A stretch of 15,623 nucleotides of DNA from NCBI GenBank assembly GCA_009780755.1, contig WQZL01000041.1, positions 1 through 15,623 of the forward strand, in the 5' to 3' direction. Below the pieces are notes generated by a model. It saw only the letters and a program-made list of their open reading frames with translations, was not told where the DNA came from and did no database searches. The translations under genes and the position numbers were made by a program. Within the stretch, counting starts at the first letter, position 1. Every line of letters begins with the position of its first letter. This document shows, piece after piece, positions 1-6,330 of the stretch. This DNA comes from Promicromonosporaceae bacterium. GTDB lineage: Bacteria > Actinomycetota > Actinomycetes > Actinomycetales > Cellulomonadaceae.

Positions 1-380
1 ATCTAGCACTGTCTCTCGGGTTGGGCGGCTCGCTGGTGCTTGCTGTTACGCTTTCCCTGGCGTCGGGCCGCTTCGTGGCTGGGGATCGCTCCCCCGGTCG
101 CCGCCTCGGCACCATCGATAATCGGGGTTCGCACTTCTACTTAACGATGTATTGGGCCGACGAGCTTGCCGCGCAGACCGACGACACGACACTGGCGGCG
201 GTCTTCGCCCCGCTGGCGGCTTCGTTGGCTGCGAGCGAGGAACAGATAGTCGCCGAACTACTCGCCATACAGGGCCACCCGGTGAACCTCGGCGGCTACT
301 ACCATCCCGACCCCGCCTTGATTGCCGCGGTGATGCGCCCCAGCCCCACCCTCAACACCGCGCTAGCAACCCTCAGTTAA
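1..380 (+). CDS. icd: Monomeric NADP-dependent isocitrate dehydrogenase, C-terminal end (partial)
   Basis: The reading frame is open from the window's left edge (codons in phase with base 3) to TAA at 378-380, so this is the 3' end of a longer gene, about 125 residues of a family that usually has about 740. The segment IDNRGSHFYLTMYWADELAA, followed by a motif around GGYYHPDP and the ending MRPSPTLNTALATL, is characteristic of the C-terminus of monomeric (IDH-II) isocitrate dehydrogenases. These cytosolic enzymes convert isocitrate to 2-oxoglutarate with NADP+ in the TCA cycle. The identification is by recognised family sequence. The catalytic and metal-binding residues lie outside the window. 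The TTG at 21 is internal and not the real start. The gene is followed directly by palindromic repeats that may end transcription. Confidence 0.9.
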   Translation, partial: LALSLGLGGSLVLAVTLSLASGRFVAGDRSPGRRLGTIDNRGSHFYLTMYWADELAAQTDDTTLAAVFAPLAASLAASEEQIVAELLAIQGHPVNLGGYYHPDPALIAAVMRPSPTLNTALATLS

Positions 381-393
381 GCAGGCCCGCTAA

Positions 394-410
394 GGCCATG
401 TCGAAACCAC
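394..410. repeat. Partial copy of palindromic repeat family 1
   Basis: The half-unit GGCCATGTCGAAACCAC lies just after the isocitrate dehydrogenase stop codon. Its first 16 bases recur at 1017-1032, so the GIY-YIG region has matching outer fragments on both sides as well as matching full copies. Confidence 0.6.
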
Positions 411-425
411 CCGACGAGCGGTGAT

Positions 426-528
426 GTGGTTTCGACACGTCGCTCGTTCCTCGCTCCTACTCAACCAGCCGTAGGGCAAACCGGGTGGTTGAGTAGGAGG
501 GCCGCCAGGCCCGACGTGTCGAAACCAC
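426..528. repeat. Full 103-bp palindromic repeat, copy A (family 1)
   Basis: Two inverted half-units form one long hairpin. The left arm starts GTGGTTTCGACACGTCG and ends CTCCTACTCAACCA; the right arm starts TGGTTGAGTAGGAG and ends CGACGTGTCGAAACCAC. The outer 17 bp and the inner 14 bp pair perfectly. The middle of the arms differs, and the right arm carries its own small hairpin (GGGCC-GCCA-GGCCC). It lies between the convergent icd and GIY-YIG genes, where it could end transcription from both sides. No T-run follows. Copy B (889-991) differs at only 3 of 103 positions. Confidence 0.9.
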
Positions 529-538
529 TACCGTCGGA

Positions 539-850
539 TCACTTTGGCCCTTGCCCGTCAGCTTCTCGCTTGTATCGGCTGGGAGACAGTGAGGGCAGGT
601 CAGTGAATCTGTCTTCAATCAGCGCTTGTCGCTTTGCTCGTGACCAACCTTGAACACGTTTCTCCCAAGCGAACGCCTCATCAATCTTCTCGAACTCGGC
701 GCTATAGACAAGCCTGACGGGGAGCCTGTGCTTGGTGTACTGCGCGCCAAGCCCCAGTTGATGCTGCTCAAGACGCGCCTCAAGGCTGGTGGTACTGCCT
801 ACGTAGTAGGAACCATCAGAACACTCGAGCATATACATGTAGGCCATCAT
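539..850 (-). CDS. GIY-YIG nuclease superfamily protein
   Basis: A 103-residue protein with the small single-domain GIY-YIG (YhbQ/UvrC-N type) fold. The degenerate GIY motif is YMYML at residues 4-8, the YIG motif is YYVGST at 15-20, the expected catalytic Arg follows in EARLEQH (about residue 26), and the metal-binding Glu is in AFAWEKRVQGW (about residue 63). Family members cut DNA with one divalent metal ion; the natural role of stand-alone copies is mostly unknown. The start could be either of two adjacent ATG codons (850 or 847); an AGGTGA lies about 12 nt upstream. The stop codon is only 10 bp from repeat copy A, and copy B begins 38 bp upstream of the start, so the gene sits alone between two direct copies of the same repeat. 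The last 15 or so residues (PSLSPSRYKREADGQGPK region) fall outside the domain and look unconserved. Family call is firm; any link to repeat mobility is inference. Confidence 0.88.
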   Translation of the reverse strand: MMAYMYMLECSDGSYYVGSTTSLEARLEQHQLGLGAQYTKHRLPVRLVYSAEFEKIDEAFAWEKRVQGWSRAKRQALIEDRFTDLPSLSPSRYKREADGQGPK

Positions 851-888
851 GCGAGCTTGTCACCTATCCGGGGTTGGATCAAGGGGTC

Positions 889-991
889 GTGGTTTCGACA
901 CGTCGCTCGTTTCTCGCTTCTACTCAACCACCCGTAGGGCAAACCGGGTGGTTGAGTAGGAGGGCCGCCAGGCCCGACGTGTCGAAACCAC
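889..991. repeat. Full 103-bp palindromic repeat, copy B (family 1)
   Basis: The same length and orientation as copy A at 426-528, with 3 mismatches: two C-to-T changes and one G-to-C, all in the left arm and loop edge. It lies just upstream of the GIY-YIG start codon, so the gene's promoter must lie inside or beyond this repeat. Confidence 0.9.
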
Positions 992-1000
992 CAGCCGGAA

Positions 1001-1084
1001 TCGGGTGGGTGAGGAGGCCATGTCGAAACCATCTAAAGGTGGTGGCGCGATGGTTTCGGCGTGCTTGTGCCTTGCTACTCAGCC
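1001..1084. repeat. Decayed copies of repeat family 1
   Basis: A shortened half-unit (TGGGTGAGGAGGCCATGTCGAAACCA, degenerate relative to TGGTTGAG...GTCGAAACCA) spans about 1006-1032. A reversed, mutated half-unit (TGGTTTCGGCGTG...CTACTCAGCCA) spans about 1050-1084. The second overlaps the last codons and supplies the TAG stop of the methyltransferase gene at 1075-1077. Confidence 0.55.
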
Positions 1085-2745
1085 AGTCGTTCTTGGGGGG
1101 TTAGGAATCCATCGCGAATTAGTCGCCGGGTGGCCGGGATGAGTTCGGCGGCGAGGGCGCCCGCGTCTACCTCGTATAGATGCGCGATGCCGCCGATCAG
1201 TTCGCCTAACGTCAGGTCGCCATCGCAGGCACCAACCAGCGCGGCCAGCGGCGAGGAGGCGTGAACGCCGCGCAGCAGGCCATCACCCTGCCGCAGCACT
1301 ATGACGTTTGGGTCTTCCTGACCGGGGGTGAAGTACCGTTCCTCAGTGACATCGGCGGCCACCACCAGGCGCTCGGCGGCAAGTTCCGTGTCGGTGCGGG
1401 CGACCTGCCAGTCGTGCGCCACCAGCGAGGCGGCGATGTGTTGGCCCAGTGGCTGCCGGATGGCTCCGGCGTGTTCCTCGATTCGCCGAAGCCGCTCCCC
1501 TGCAATGCCAACGGAAGTACCCACTTCGGTGGTTGAGCTTGAAACCACCCCCGCGCCTGTTGTCCCCCTCGACCTCCCTGGCCGCCGCAAGGTGACAATC
1601 CCGAAGCCGACGGCCACAACATCGCGGGCGGCGAAGTCGTTCAACCATGCCCGGTAGGCCATCGCCCAGGCCACCGGATCGCGGTCGGGGGTGGTGCCAC
1701 CGTCGCGAATCCAGGTCTCGGCGTACTGAGCCGGGTCGAGTACCTCACGCTGGATCACCCAGGCGTCTAGCGGCTCCCCCTCGGCGTCGGTGGCCGCATC
1801 GAGCCAGACGCCCAGGCGGTCTTGCCACGGCTTACCTGCCCGATGTTCCCAGTTGCCCAGAAATTGAGCCACGCCGCCGGGGGCGAGTACCTTTCCGACG
1901 GAGGCGATTAGGTCGCAGATCAGCTCATCGCCAGCCTGTCCGCCGTCACGGTACTCAAACTCGCCCAGCGCCTTCGCCATAACCTCGGCACGGGGAGTGA
2001 TGACGAACGGCGGGTTGGAGACCACTAGGTCAAACTGCTCCCCCGCCACCGGTTCCAGCATCGACCCCAGCCGTAGGTCAAGCTTGGCTGCGTCATCGCC
2101 GAGATTCAGCGCGGCGTTAAACCGGGCGAAGGCCAGTGCCCGCTCGGAGATGTCCGTGGCCACCACATGTTCGGCATATCGGGCGGCGTGAAGGGCTTGA
2201 ATGCCACAGCCAGTGCCGAGGTCAAGCACTCGACGCACTGGCGTCCGCACGGTGGCTTGCAGCAAGGTCAGGGAGGCACCGCCCACGCCCAACACATGGT
2301 CTGGTTTGGCCGGGCCACGGCGAGCAATCTCGGCGGGGTCAGCGGCAATCCACCAATTTTCCTCCGGGTCGCCGACAATACCGACGACGGTGTGCGGTCG
2401 CAGGTCAATCAGGGGGTGCAGCCCACTCTCCCCAGAGCTGACCAGTCCGACTGCCATCGCAACCTCGACCCCGAATCTAGGCAGGGCTGCGGCCAGCGCC
2501 TCAGCTGGCATCGCATCACCAAGCAAGAACAGGCTGATGAGGGTGGCCAGCGGGGGCCACTCGCTCGGCGCCTGGCCCCTCGTTATGGCCGCAAGCACCC
2601 GCCGGGCGCAGATCGCCTGCTCGCGATCTAGCGCTGCCGCCGCAACCTCCCCTAGTAGCCCGGCCACCCCATCTACCGTAAACCTGGCCGCCGCCAGATC
2701 GGCACGAAGATCAGCTAGGGCGGCAGGGTTAGGCAAGTTGGGCAC
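1075..2745 (-). CDS. DUF7059-type class I SAM-dependent methyltransferase
   Basis: About 556 residues in three parts. An N-terminal helical domain (about 1-145; DUF7059-like) precedes a Rossmann methyltransferase core (about 150-390) with SAM-binding motif DLGTGCG at 175-181, an acidic residue after strand 2 (VVATDIS) and the NPPF catalytic motif at 244-247. A C-terminal winged-helix-like domain (about 420-555) follows. NPPF/NPPY is typical of enzymes that methylate amide or exocyclic amino nitrogens (HemK/PrmC, RsmC, N6-adenine enzymes). The substrate of this actinobacterial subgroup is not known to me. The GTG at 2745 is preferred because AGGGGA (2755-2760) lies 9 nt before it; the upstream TTG at 2751 would leave only 3 nt. 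Between LRRP (about 386-389) and RLRRIEEHAG, where I expect a short linker, there is a low-complexity stretch (about 390-417) that includes a family 1 palindrome. The stop codon lies in another repeat remnant. The gene diverges from the LppM genes. Confidence 0.82.
   Translation of the reverse strand: MPNLPNPAALADLRADLAAARFTVDGVAGLLGEVAAAALDREQAICARRVLAAITRGQAPSEWPPLATLISLFLLGDAMPAEALAAALPRFGVEVAMAVGLVSSGESGLHPLIDLRPHTVVGIVGDPEENWWIAADPAEIARRGPAKPDHVLGVGGASLTLLQATVRTPVRRVLDLGTGCGIQALHAARYAEHVVATDISERALAFARFNAALNLGDDAAKLDLRLGSMLEPVAGEQFDLVVSNPPFVITPRAEVMAKALGEFEYRDGGQAGDELICDLIASVGKVLAPGGVAQFLGNWEHRAGKPWQDRLGVWLDAATDAEGEPLDAWVIQREVLDPAQYAETWIRDGGTTPDRDPVAWAMAYRAWLNDFAARDVVAVGFGIVTLRRPGRSRGTTGAGVVSSSTTEVGTSVGIAGERLRRIEEHAGAIRQPLGQHIAASLVAHDWQVARTDTELAAERLVVAADVTEERYFTPGQEDPNVIVLRQGDGLLRGVHASSPLAALVGACDGDLTLGELIGGIAHLYEVDAGALAAELIPATRRLIRDGFLTPQERLAE
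1528..1549. repeat. Short family 1 palindrome inside the methyltransferase gene
   Basis: GGTGGTTGAGC followed by TTGAAACCACC: 7-8 bp inverted arms identical to the ends of the family 1 repeats. On the coding (minus) strand it is read as VVSSSTT, residues 400-406, in a linker between the catalytic core and the C-terminal domain. The frame is kept. Confidence 0.75.
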
Positions 2746-2792
2746 GCCCAATCATCCCCTAGATACAGTCAGGTCGAGTCCCCGGTGGCTTC

Positions 2793-2890
2793 GGTTGGTT
2801 GAGTAGGGCCGCCAGGCCCGTGTCGAAACCACTGCGAACGCGCGCGAGGTGGTTTCGTTCGCGCTCGCTGACGCTCGCTACTCAACCACC
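2793..2890. repeat. Pair of family 1 half-units, tail-to-tail arrangement
   Basis: Half-unit 2793-2832 (starts TTGGTTGAGTAGGG, ends GTGTCGAAACCAC, with the internal hairpin GGGCC-GCCA-GGCCC) is followed by reversed half-unit 2849-2890 (starts GGTGGTTTCG, ends GCTACTCAACCACC). The order of the halves is the opposite of copies A and B. The pair occupies the divergent region between the methyltransferase and the first LppM gene. A further fragment (CGTTCCCTACTCAACCATTC) lies at about 3035-3054. Confidence 0.8.
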
Positions 2891-3089
2891 TAAATATCCC
2901 GGATGTTTGATATTGCGGAATTGTTACCAGGTCGATGTGACGGATTGATGGGCGTGGCGCATGAAGGGGCATGAAAACTTTCCATCGCCTCGCCAGCGCA
3001 CTCGGGCTGTGTGTGAGGTTTGGCTTAGCCGCTTCGTTCCCTACTCAACCATTCATGTCCCCCCAATGTTTCGCATCCCCAAGCGTCCC

Positions 3090-3095
3090 TATAAT
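3090..3095 (+). promoter_or_regulatory. Probable -10 element for the LppM gene pair
   Basis: A perfect TATAAT lies 33 nt before the preferred start codon of the first LppM gene. The -35 position 17 nt upstream (TGTTTC, 3067-3072) is a poor match, so the call rests on the -10. Transcription would begin near 3102. The remaining 2891-3089 stretch holds a repeat fragment and no recognisable gene. Confidence 0.5.
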
Positions 3096-3128
3096 GTGAG
3101 CGCATACTTCTAAATGAAAGCACCCCGC

Positions 3129-4559
3129 ATGTCTAACACTCCATCCCGCCTCGTTCGCCGCATCCTGTCGGTACCCGCGCTCGGCCTGGTTGCCACGCTC
3201 GCGCTAACCGGATTTGCCCCGGTGGCCTCACCTGGTGGCGCCGTCCAGGCGCCGACGCTGCCGCCCGGGCATGGCGCGGTTGCCGTTCTTGATATCACCA
3301 TGCACCCAGACGAAACCTTCGATGTGGTACAAATCATGGCCTTCTCTGGCCCCTTTGTCACCCTGATGGGCATGACCGCCGATGATCTTGTCGATGACAT
3401 GCGGTGGGAGGCAGATAGAGCGCCTACGCCCACCAGCGTCGATCCCTTCACACAAGCTGACTACTTCGGGGTCATCATGACCTCCCAGGGGATTTCTCCC
3501 GATGACCTGGATTGGTGGATCAATGACGAGCTGGCCTTCCTTCTGGTCGGCGACACGATCACCGTCGTGGGCGAGATGGACATGTACCTGGGTGACGATG
3601 ACCTCTTCCCAGAAGAGTTCGCGGCCATTATGCAAATGTTTGTCCAGGTAAACGTGACCCTGCCTGGCGCGATTACCGAAACCAACGGCACCGTTACCGC
3701 ACAGAGCGCCAACACCGCCACCGTCACCTGGATTCCGCAGATGGGTGAGCTTAACCCCATGTCTGCCACCGCCAGCCTGGTCGCGGCCCCGGAGGCTGGA
3801 CTGCCTATCGAGGACCTACCGGGCATGGCCGATATTGGTCAGGACACACCTGCTAACCAACCCACCCCGAGCGGGGAGCCACCCACCGAACTCCACCCCG
3901 ACTTCGACCCCAACGATTACCGCTGGTGCCTCGCCGATGATGATCTCGAAGGTCTGCTGGATCTTGCCGCTGGCCTAGCGGAGTGTGATCCGTTTACCGG
4001 TGAACTCGTCCCCCATGCTCCGATACCGCCACCGCCACATCCCGATTACGACCCGAATGAGGAGTTCTGGTGCTTCCCCGCAGAGGAGCGGCCCTACGTG
4101 CTGACCCACCTGTTCTACTGCGATCCGGTAAACGGTATTTCGCAGATCGACTGGTCCGGCAGCGATGACCAGCCGGACGCGGCATGGCCAACCTCCGACG
4201 ACGACTCGGCTGAGCCGCTTCACCCCTTCCTCGACCGCAACTCCTCCCTTTACAACCCCTACTGGTGCCTCACAGATGCGGATCATGACGCCTGGGCGTT
4301 GATGATCGAGGAGGGCATGACCGTCTCCTGGGGCTGCGATGACCAGGAAGTTTGGGAGTTTTGGCCGCTAGTCAATGGTGTGCCCACCTTCGCAGGCGAG
4401 GCAAGCCCGTCCGTCGGCGCGACAAATTGCCCGCCACAGGTGCCATTCCTGTGGATCGGTCTCAGCGCGCTCGGCGGAGCCGGGCTAGTGACCGCCGCCG
4501 CGCTGTTCGCCAATGCCCGCAATCGTAAGACCAGCCCGGAAGGCGCCACCAATGTCTGA
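3129..4559 (+). CDS. Exported LppM-domain membrane protein with cysteine repeats (paralogue 1)
   Basis: A 476-residue acidic protein built as a type I membrane protein. A signal sequence (basic RLVRR, then hydrophobic to about residue 30) ends in LALTGFAP. One LppM-like domain spans about 50-218, recognisable by its opening (ITMHPDETFDVVQ) and closing motif (VNVTLPGAITETNG...TVTWIPQMGE). A Pro/Asp linker leads into three repeats with the core HPD(F/Y)DPN...WC...C(D), with cysteines at 267/286, 315/331 and 380/403. The C-terminus has a transmembrane helix at about 438-461 and a short basic tail. LppM of Mycobacterium tuberculosis is a lipoprotein with a lipid-binding domain; this protein has Phe where the lipobox Cys would be. 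ATG 3129 is chosen over ATG 3114 because all three paralogues then begin MS(N/D). The next gene overlaps its stop codon. Family assignment is by motif pattern; function is unknown. Confidence 0.72.
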   Translation: MSNTPSRLVRRILSVPALGLVATLALTGFAPVASPGGAVQAPTLPPGHGAVAVLDITMHPDETFDVVQIMAFSGPFVTLMGMTADDLVDDMRWEADRAPTPTSVDPFTQADYFGVIMTSQGISPDDLDWWINDELAFLLVGDTITVVGEMDMYLGDDDLFPEEFAAIMQMFVQVNVTLPGAITETNGTVTAQSANTATVTWIPQMGELNPMSATASLVAAPEAGLPIEDLPGMADIGQDTPANQPTPSGEPPTELHPDFDPNDYRWCLADDDLEGLLDLAAGLAECDPFTGELVPHAPIPPPPHPDYDPNEEFWCFPAEERPYVLTHLFYCDPVNGISQIDWSGSDDQPDAAWPTSDDDSAEPLHPFLDRNSSLYNPYWCLTDADHDAWALMIEEGMTVSWGCDDQEVWEFWPLVNGVPTFAGEASPSVGATNCPPQVPFLWIGLSALGGAGLVTAAALFANARNRKTSPEGATNV

Positions 4560-6075
4560 CATCCTGATCCGCAGCACCTTGACCCGTCGCCTGGCGGGCG
4601 TTGCCACCCTTGGCCTAACTGCCGCGCTGGCCCTGACCGGCTTTGCTCCGACGAACAGCGTCGGCCAGACGCCGCCTGCGCCACCGGAGGCGCTAGTCCA
4701 CAACATCTTGGAGCTGACCCTGCACTCGGATGACACATTCGACATCGTCCAGCGGATGGCCATGACCAGCGACGCGGCATCCCTGATGGGCTTCGAGGGT
4801 GACATGCTGGATGATGATATTGAATGGATGCAAGGAATGTTCGATGACCTAATCGAACAGGGTGAGGTTTTGTTCAGATTCCTCATCGACCAGCCCGGTT
4901 TTGTCGGTACCGAACTCATGGGTACCGGTATCGCCTTAAACGACCTGTTCTGGTTTACCGACTTGATCGAGGTCGAGATCGAGCGCGACGGTGACATCTT
5001 CGAGGTGTTTGGCGAGGCCGATTTCACCTGGGACGATGACGACGACATCACGACGGAAGAGCGGACTATCGCCGAAACGCTGTGGTCGGCGGTTTCCATA
5101 ACCTTCCCCGGTGAGGTCGCGACCGCCGATGGCCTCGTGTCGGGCAACACCGTCTCCTGGTTCCCCCAGCCCGGCTACCTGACCCCCATCAACGCCCGCG
5201 GCAGCGCGGAGGGTAGTGGCAGCGCGGCACCGACGCCGGTCGACCCCCCGGACATTGGAGATTGCGCCGACGGCTGTGGCCTGCCAACTGATTCTGGCTG
5301 GCAAGCGGCGACCCCAGCCACCTTGCCCGATGGACACTCTGCCGTTTTGGTTTTCGACATCACCGTGCGCGACGACCTGACCTTCGATGCGGTCGTGACA
5401 TATGCGGTCTCGGAGGAGATTCTTGCGAACTTCGGCTACAGCGCAGAGGAGTTCTGGCACTACTTCGGCATCTTTGATGCTGGCCAGGATGCCATCTTTG
5501 CTAAGGATGACTATCTGGGATATGCCGCCTACAACACTAGCCTCAGCCTGACACAAATGCGGATGGTACTCCCAGACCTCACCCTCAATGTAGCAGGCGA
5601 CCGACTCTCGCTCATCGGCACCATCGACCAGGGACAGTACGACACGAGCGATCTGCTAGAAAGCGCGATCAACGAAAACACCTGGGTCGAGGTGCACATC
5701 ACCCTCCCCGGCGAAATCATATACCCCGTATATGCTCGGCCCGGCAACACGGTTATTTGGGGGTTTCCCGGTGGCGGGTTAATCGAGTTCTACGCCAGTG
5801 CCTACATCGATGATGCCATCCCTGCCGATTCGCCTACCGGGAATCTGGGCAATGAGGGCGAGCCGAGCGTACCCGCTCAGCCATCCGAGGACTGCCCCGA
5901 CGTGTTACCAACCTTTTTCTGGGTCGCCATCGGCGCCGCGGGCGGTGCTGTCATCGCTGGGATCGTTGTACTCATCTTGCGCAAGCGCCAGCAGCCAACC
6001 TTCCCAGCCGTAACGCCGGACGTCTCCGCCTACGCGCCGCCGCCGGGCAACCCCGAGGATCCCTTCGCCCTCTAG
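4552..6075 (+). CDS. Exported membrane protein with two LppM-like domains (paralogue 2)
   Basis: A 507-residue protein. ATG 4552 overlaps the previous gene's stop in ATGTCTGA, and GGAAGG (4538-4543) lies 8 nt before it, so the pair is probably translationally coupled in one operon. The signal sequence ends ALALTGFAP (about 25-33), with no lipobox Cys. Two LppM-like domains lie at about 48-218 and 258-418. Each begins with a strand ending in (D)DTFD or DLTFD and ends with a conserved strand-turn-strand: ITFPGEV...GNTVSW in the first, ITLPGEI...GNTVIW in the second. The interdomain linker carries two cysteines (238, 242). A transmembrane helix lies at about 454-476, followed by RKRQQ and a proline-rich cytoplasmic tail of about 30 residues. 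The duplicated domain suggests an internal duplication before or during family expansion. No ligand can be inferred from sequence alone. Confidence 0.72.
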   Translation: MSDILIRSTLTRRLAGVATLGLTAALALTGFAPTNSVGQTPPAPPEALVHNILELTLHSDDTFDIVQRMAMTSDAASLMGFEGDMLDDDIEWMQGMFDDLIEQGEVLFRFLIDQPGFVGTELMGTGIALNDLFWFTDLIEVEIERDGDIFEVFGEADFTWDDDDDITTEERTIAETLWSAVSITFPGEVATADGLVSGNTVSWFPQPGYLTPINARGSAEGSGSAAPTPVDPPDIGDCADGCGLPTDSGWQAATPATLPDGHSAVLVFDITVRDDLTFDAVVTYAVSEEILANFGYSAEEFWHYFGIFDAGQDAIFAKDDYLGYAAYNTSLSLTQMRMVLPDLTLNVAGDRLSLIGTIDQGQYDTSDLLESAINENTWVEVHITLPGEIIYPVYARPGNTVIWGFPGGGLIEFYASAYIDDAIPADSPTGNLGNEGEPSVPAQPSEDCPDVLPTFFWVAIGAAGGAVIAGIVVLILRKRQQPTFPAVTPDVSAYAPPPGNPEDPFAL

Positions 6076-6096
6076 CCACCACCTCAGAGTCACCTC

Positions 6097-6170
6097 GGTG
6101 GTTGAACCTGTCGAAACTGCCCTGTCGCCCGCTGGTTGAGTAGGGCGCGTAGCGCCTGTGTCGAAACCAG
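6097..6170. repeat. Family 1 repeats downstream of LppM paralogue 2
   Basis: A short unit at 6097-6119 (GGTGGTTGAACCTGTCGAAA...) is followed by a compact hairpin unit at 6132-6170. The hairpin starts CTGGTTGAGTAGGGCGC and ends TGTGTCGAAACCAG, with an inner GGCGCGTAGCGCC hairpin. Position suggests a transcription end point for the LppM gene pair. Confidence 0.8.
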
Positions 6171-6230
6171 CGAAACCCTTCGAGCAATCAGAAATGTGGC
6201 ACACACCATACTATTCAACATGAACATCTA

Positions 6231-6259
6231 TTGCGCTTCGGACATCCGTCCACTAGAAT
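6231..6259 (+). promoter_or_regulatory. Candidate promoter of the DUF222/HNH gene
   Basis: TTGCGC (6231-6236) and TAGAAT (6254-6259) are separated by 17 nt. The -10 matches TATAAT at 5 of 6 positions and the -35 keeps TTG. A start near 6266 would leave a leader of about 65 nt. A small inverted repeat, TTCA-ACA-TGAA (6214-6224), lies just upstream of the -35. Confidence 0.45.
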
Positions 6260-6330
6260 AGAAACGTCACCCAGAAAAGCTCACCAAGGGTCGAGATGGT
6301 TTGTTTCGCTTTCGCGCGAGGAGGTGCGTG

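Noticed and set aside
381..1084. Possible CRISPR array from repeated palindromes
   Set aside because: Only two full copies, separated by a protein gene, with no regular spacers or cas genes.
2201..2806. Long plus-strand open frame opposite the methyltransferase
   Set aside because: Antisense shadow of a gene with clear motifs; its translation is low-complexity Ser/Arg/Pro with no recognisable domain.
3201..3230. Lipoprotein signal peptide in the LppM-type proteins
   Set aside because: The lipobox-like L(T/A)G is followed by Phe, not Cys, in all three, so lipid modification is not possible there.
4485..5150. Minus-strand open frame opposite the second LppM gene
   Set aside because: Serine-rich shadow frame; the plus strand has signal sequence, domains, ribosome binding site and gene overlap.
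6205..6230. LexA/SOS box upstream of the DUF222/HNH gene
   Set aside because: TTCA-ACA-TGAA is palindromic but does not fit the actinobacterial TCGAAC-N4-GTTCGA consensus.
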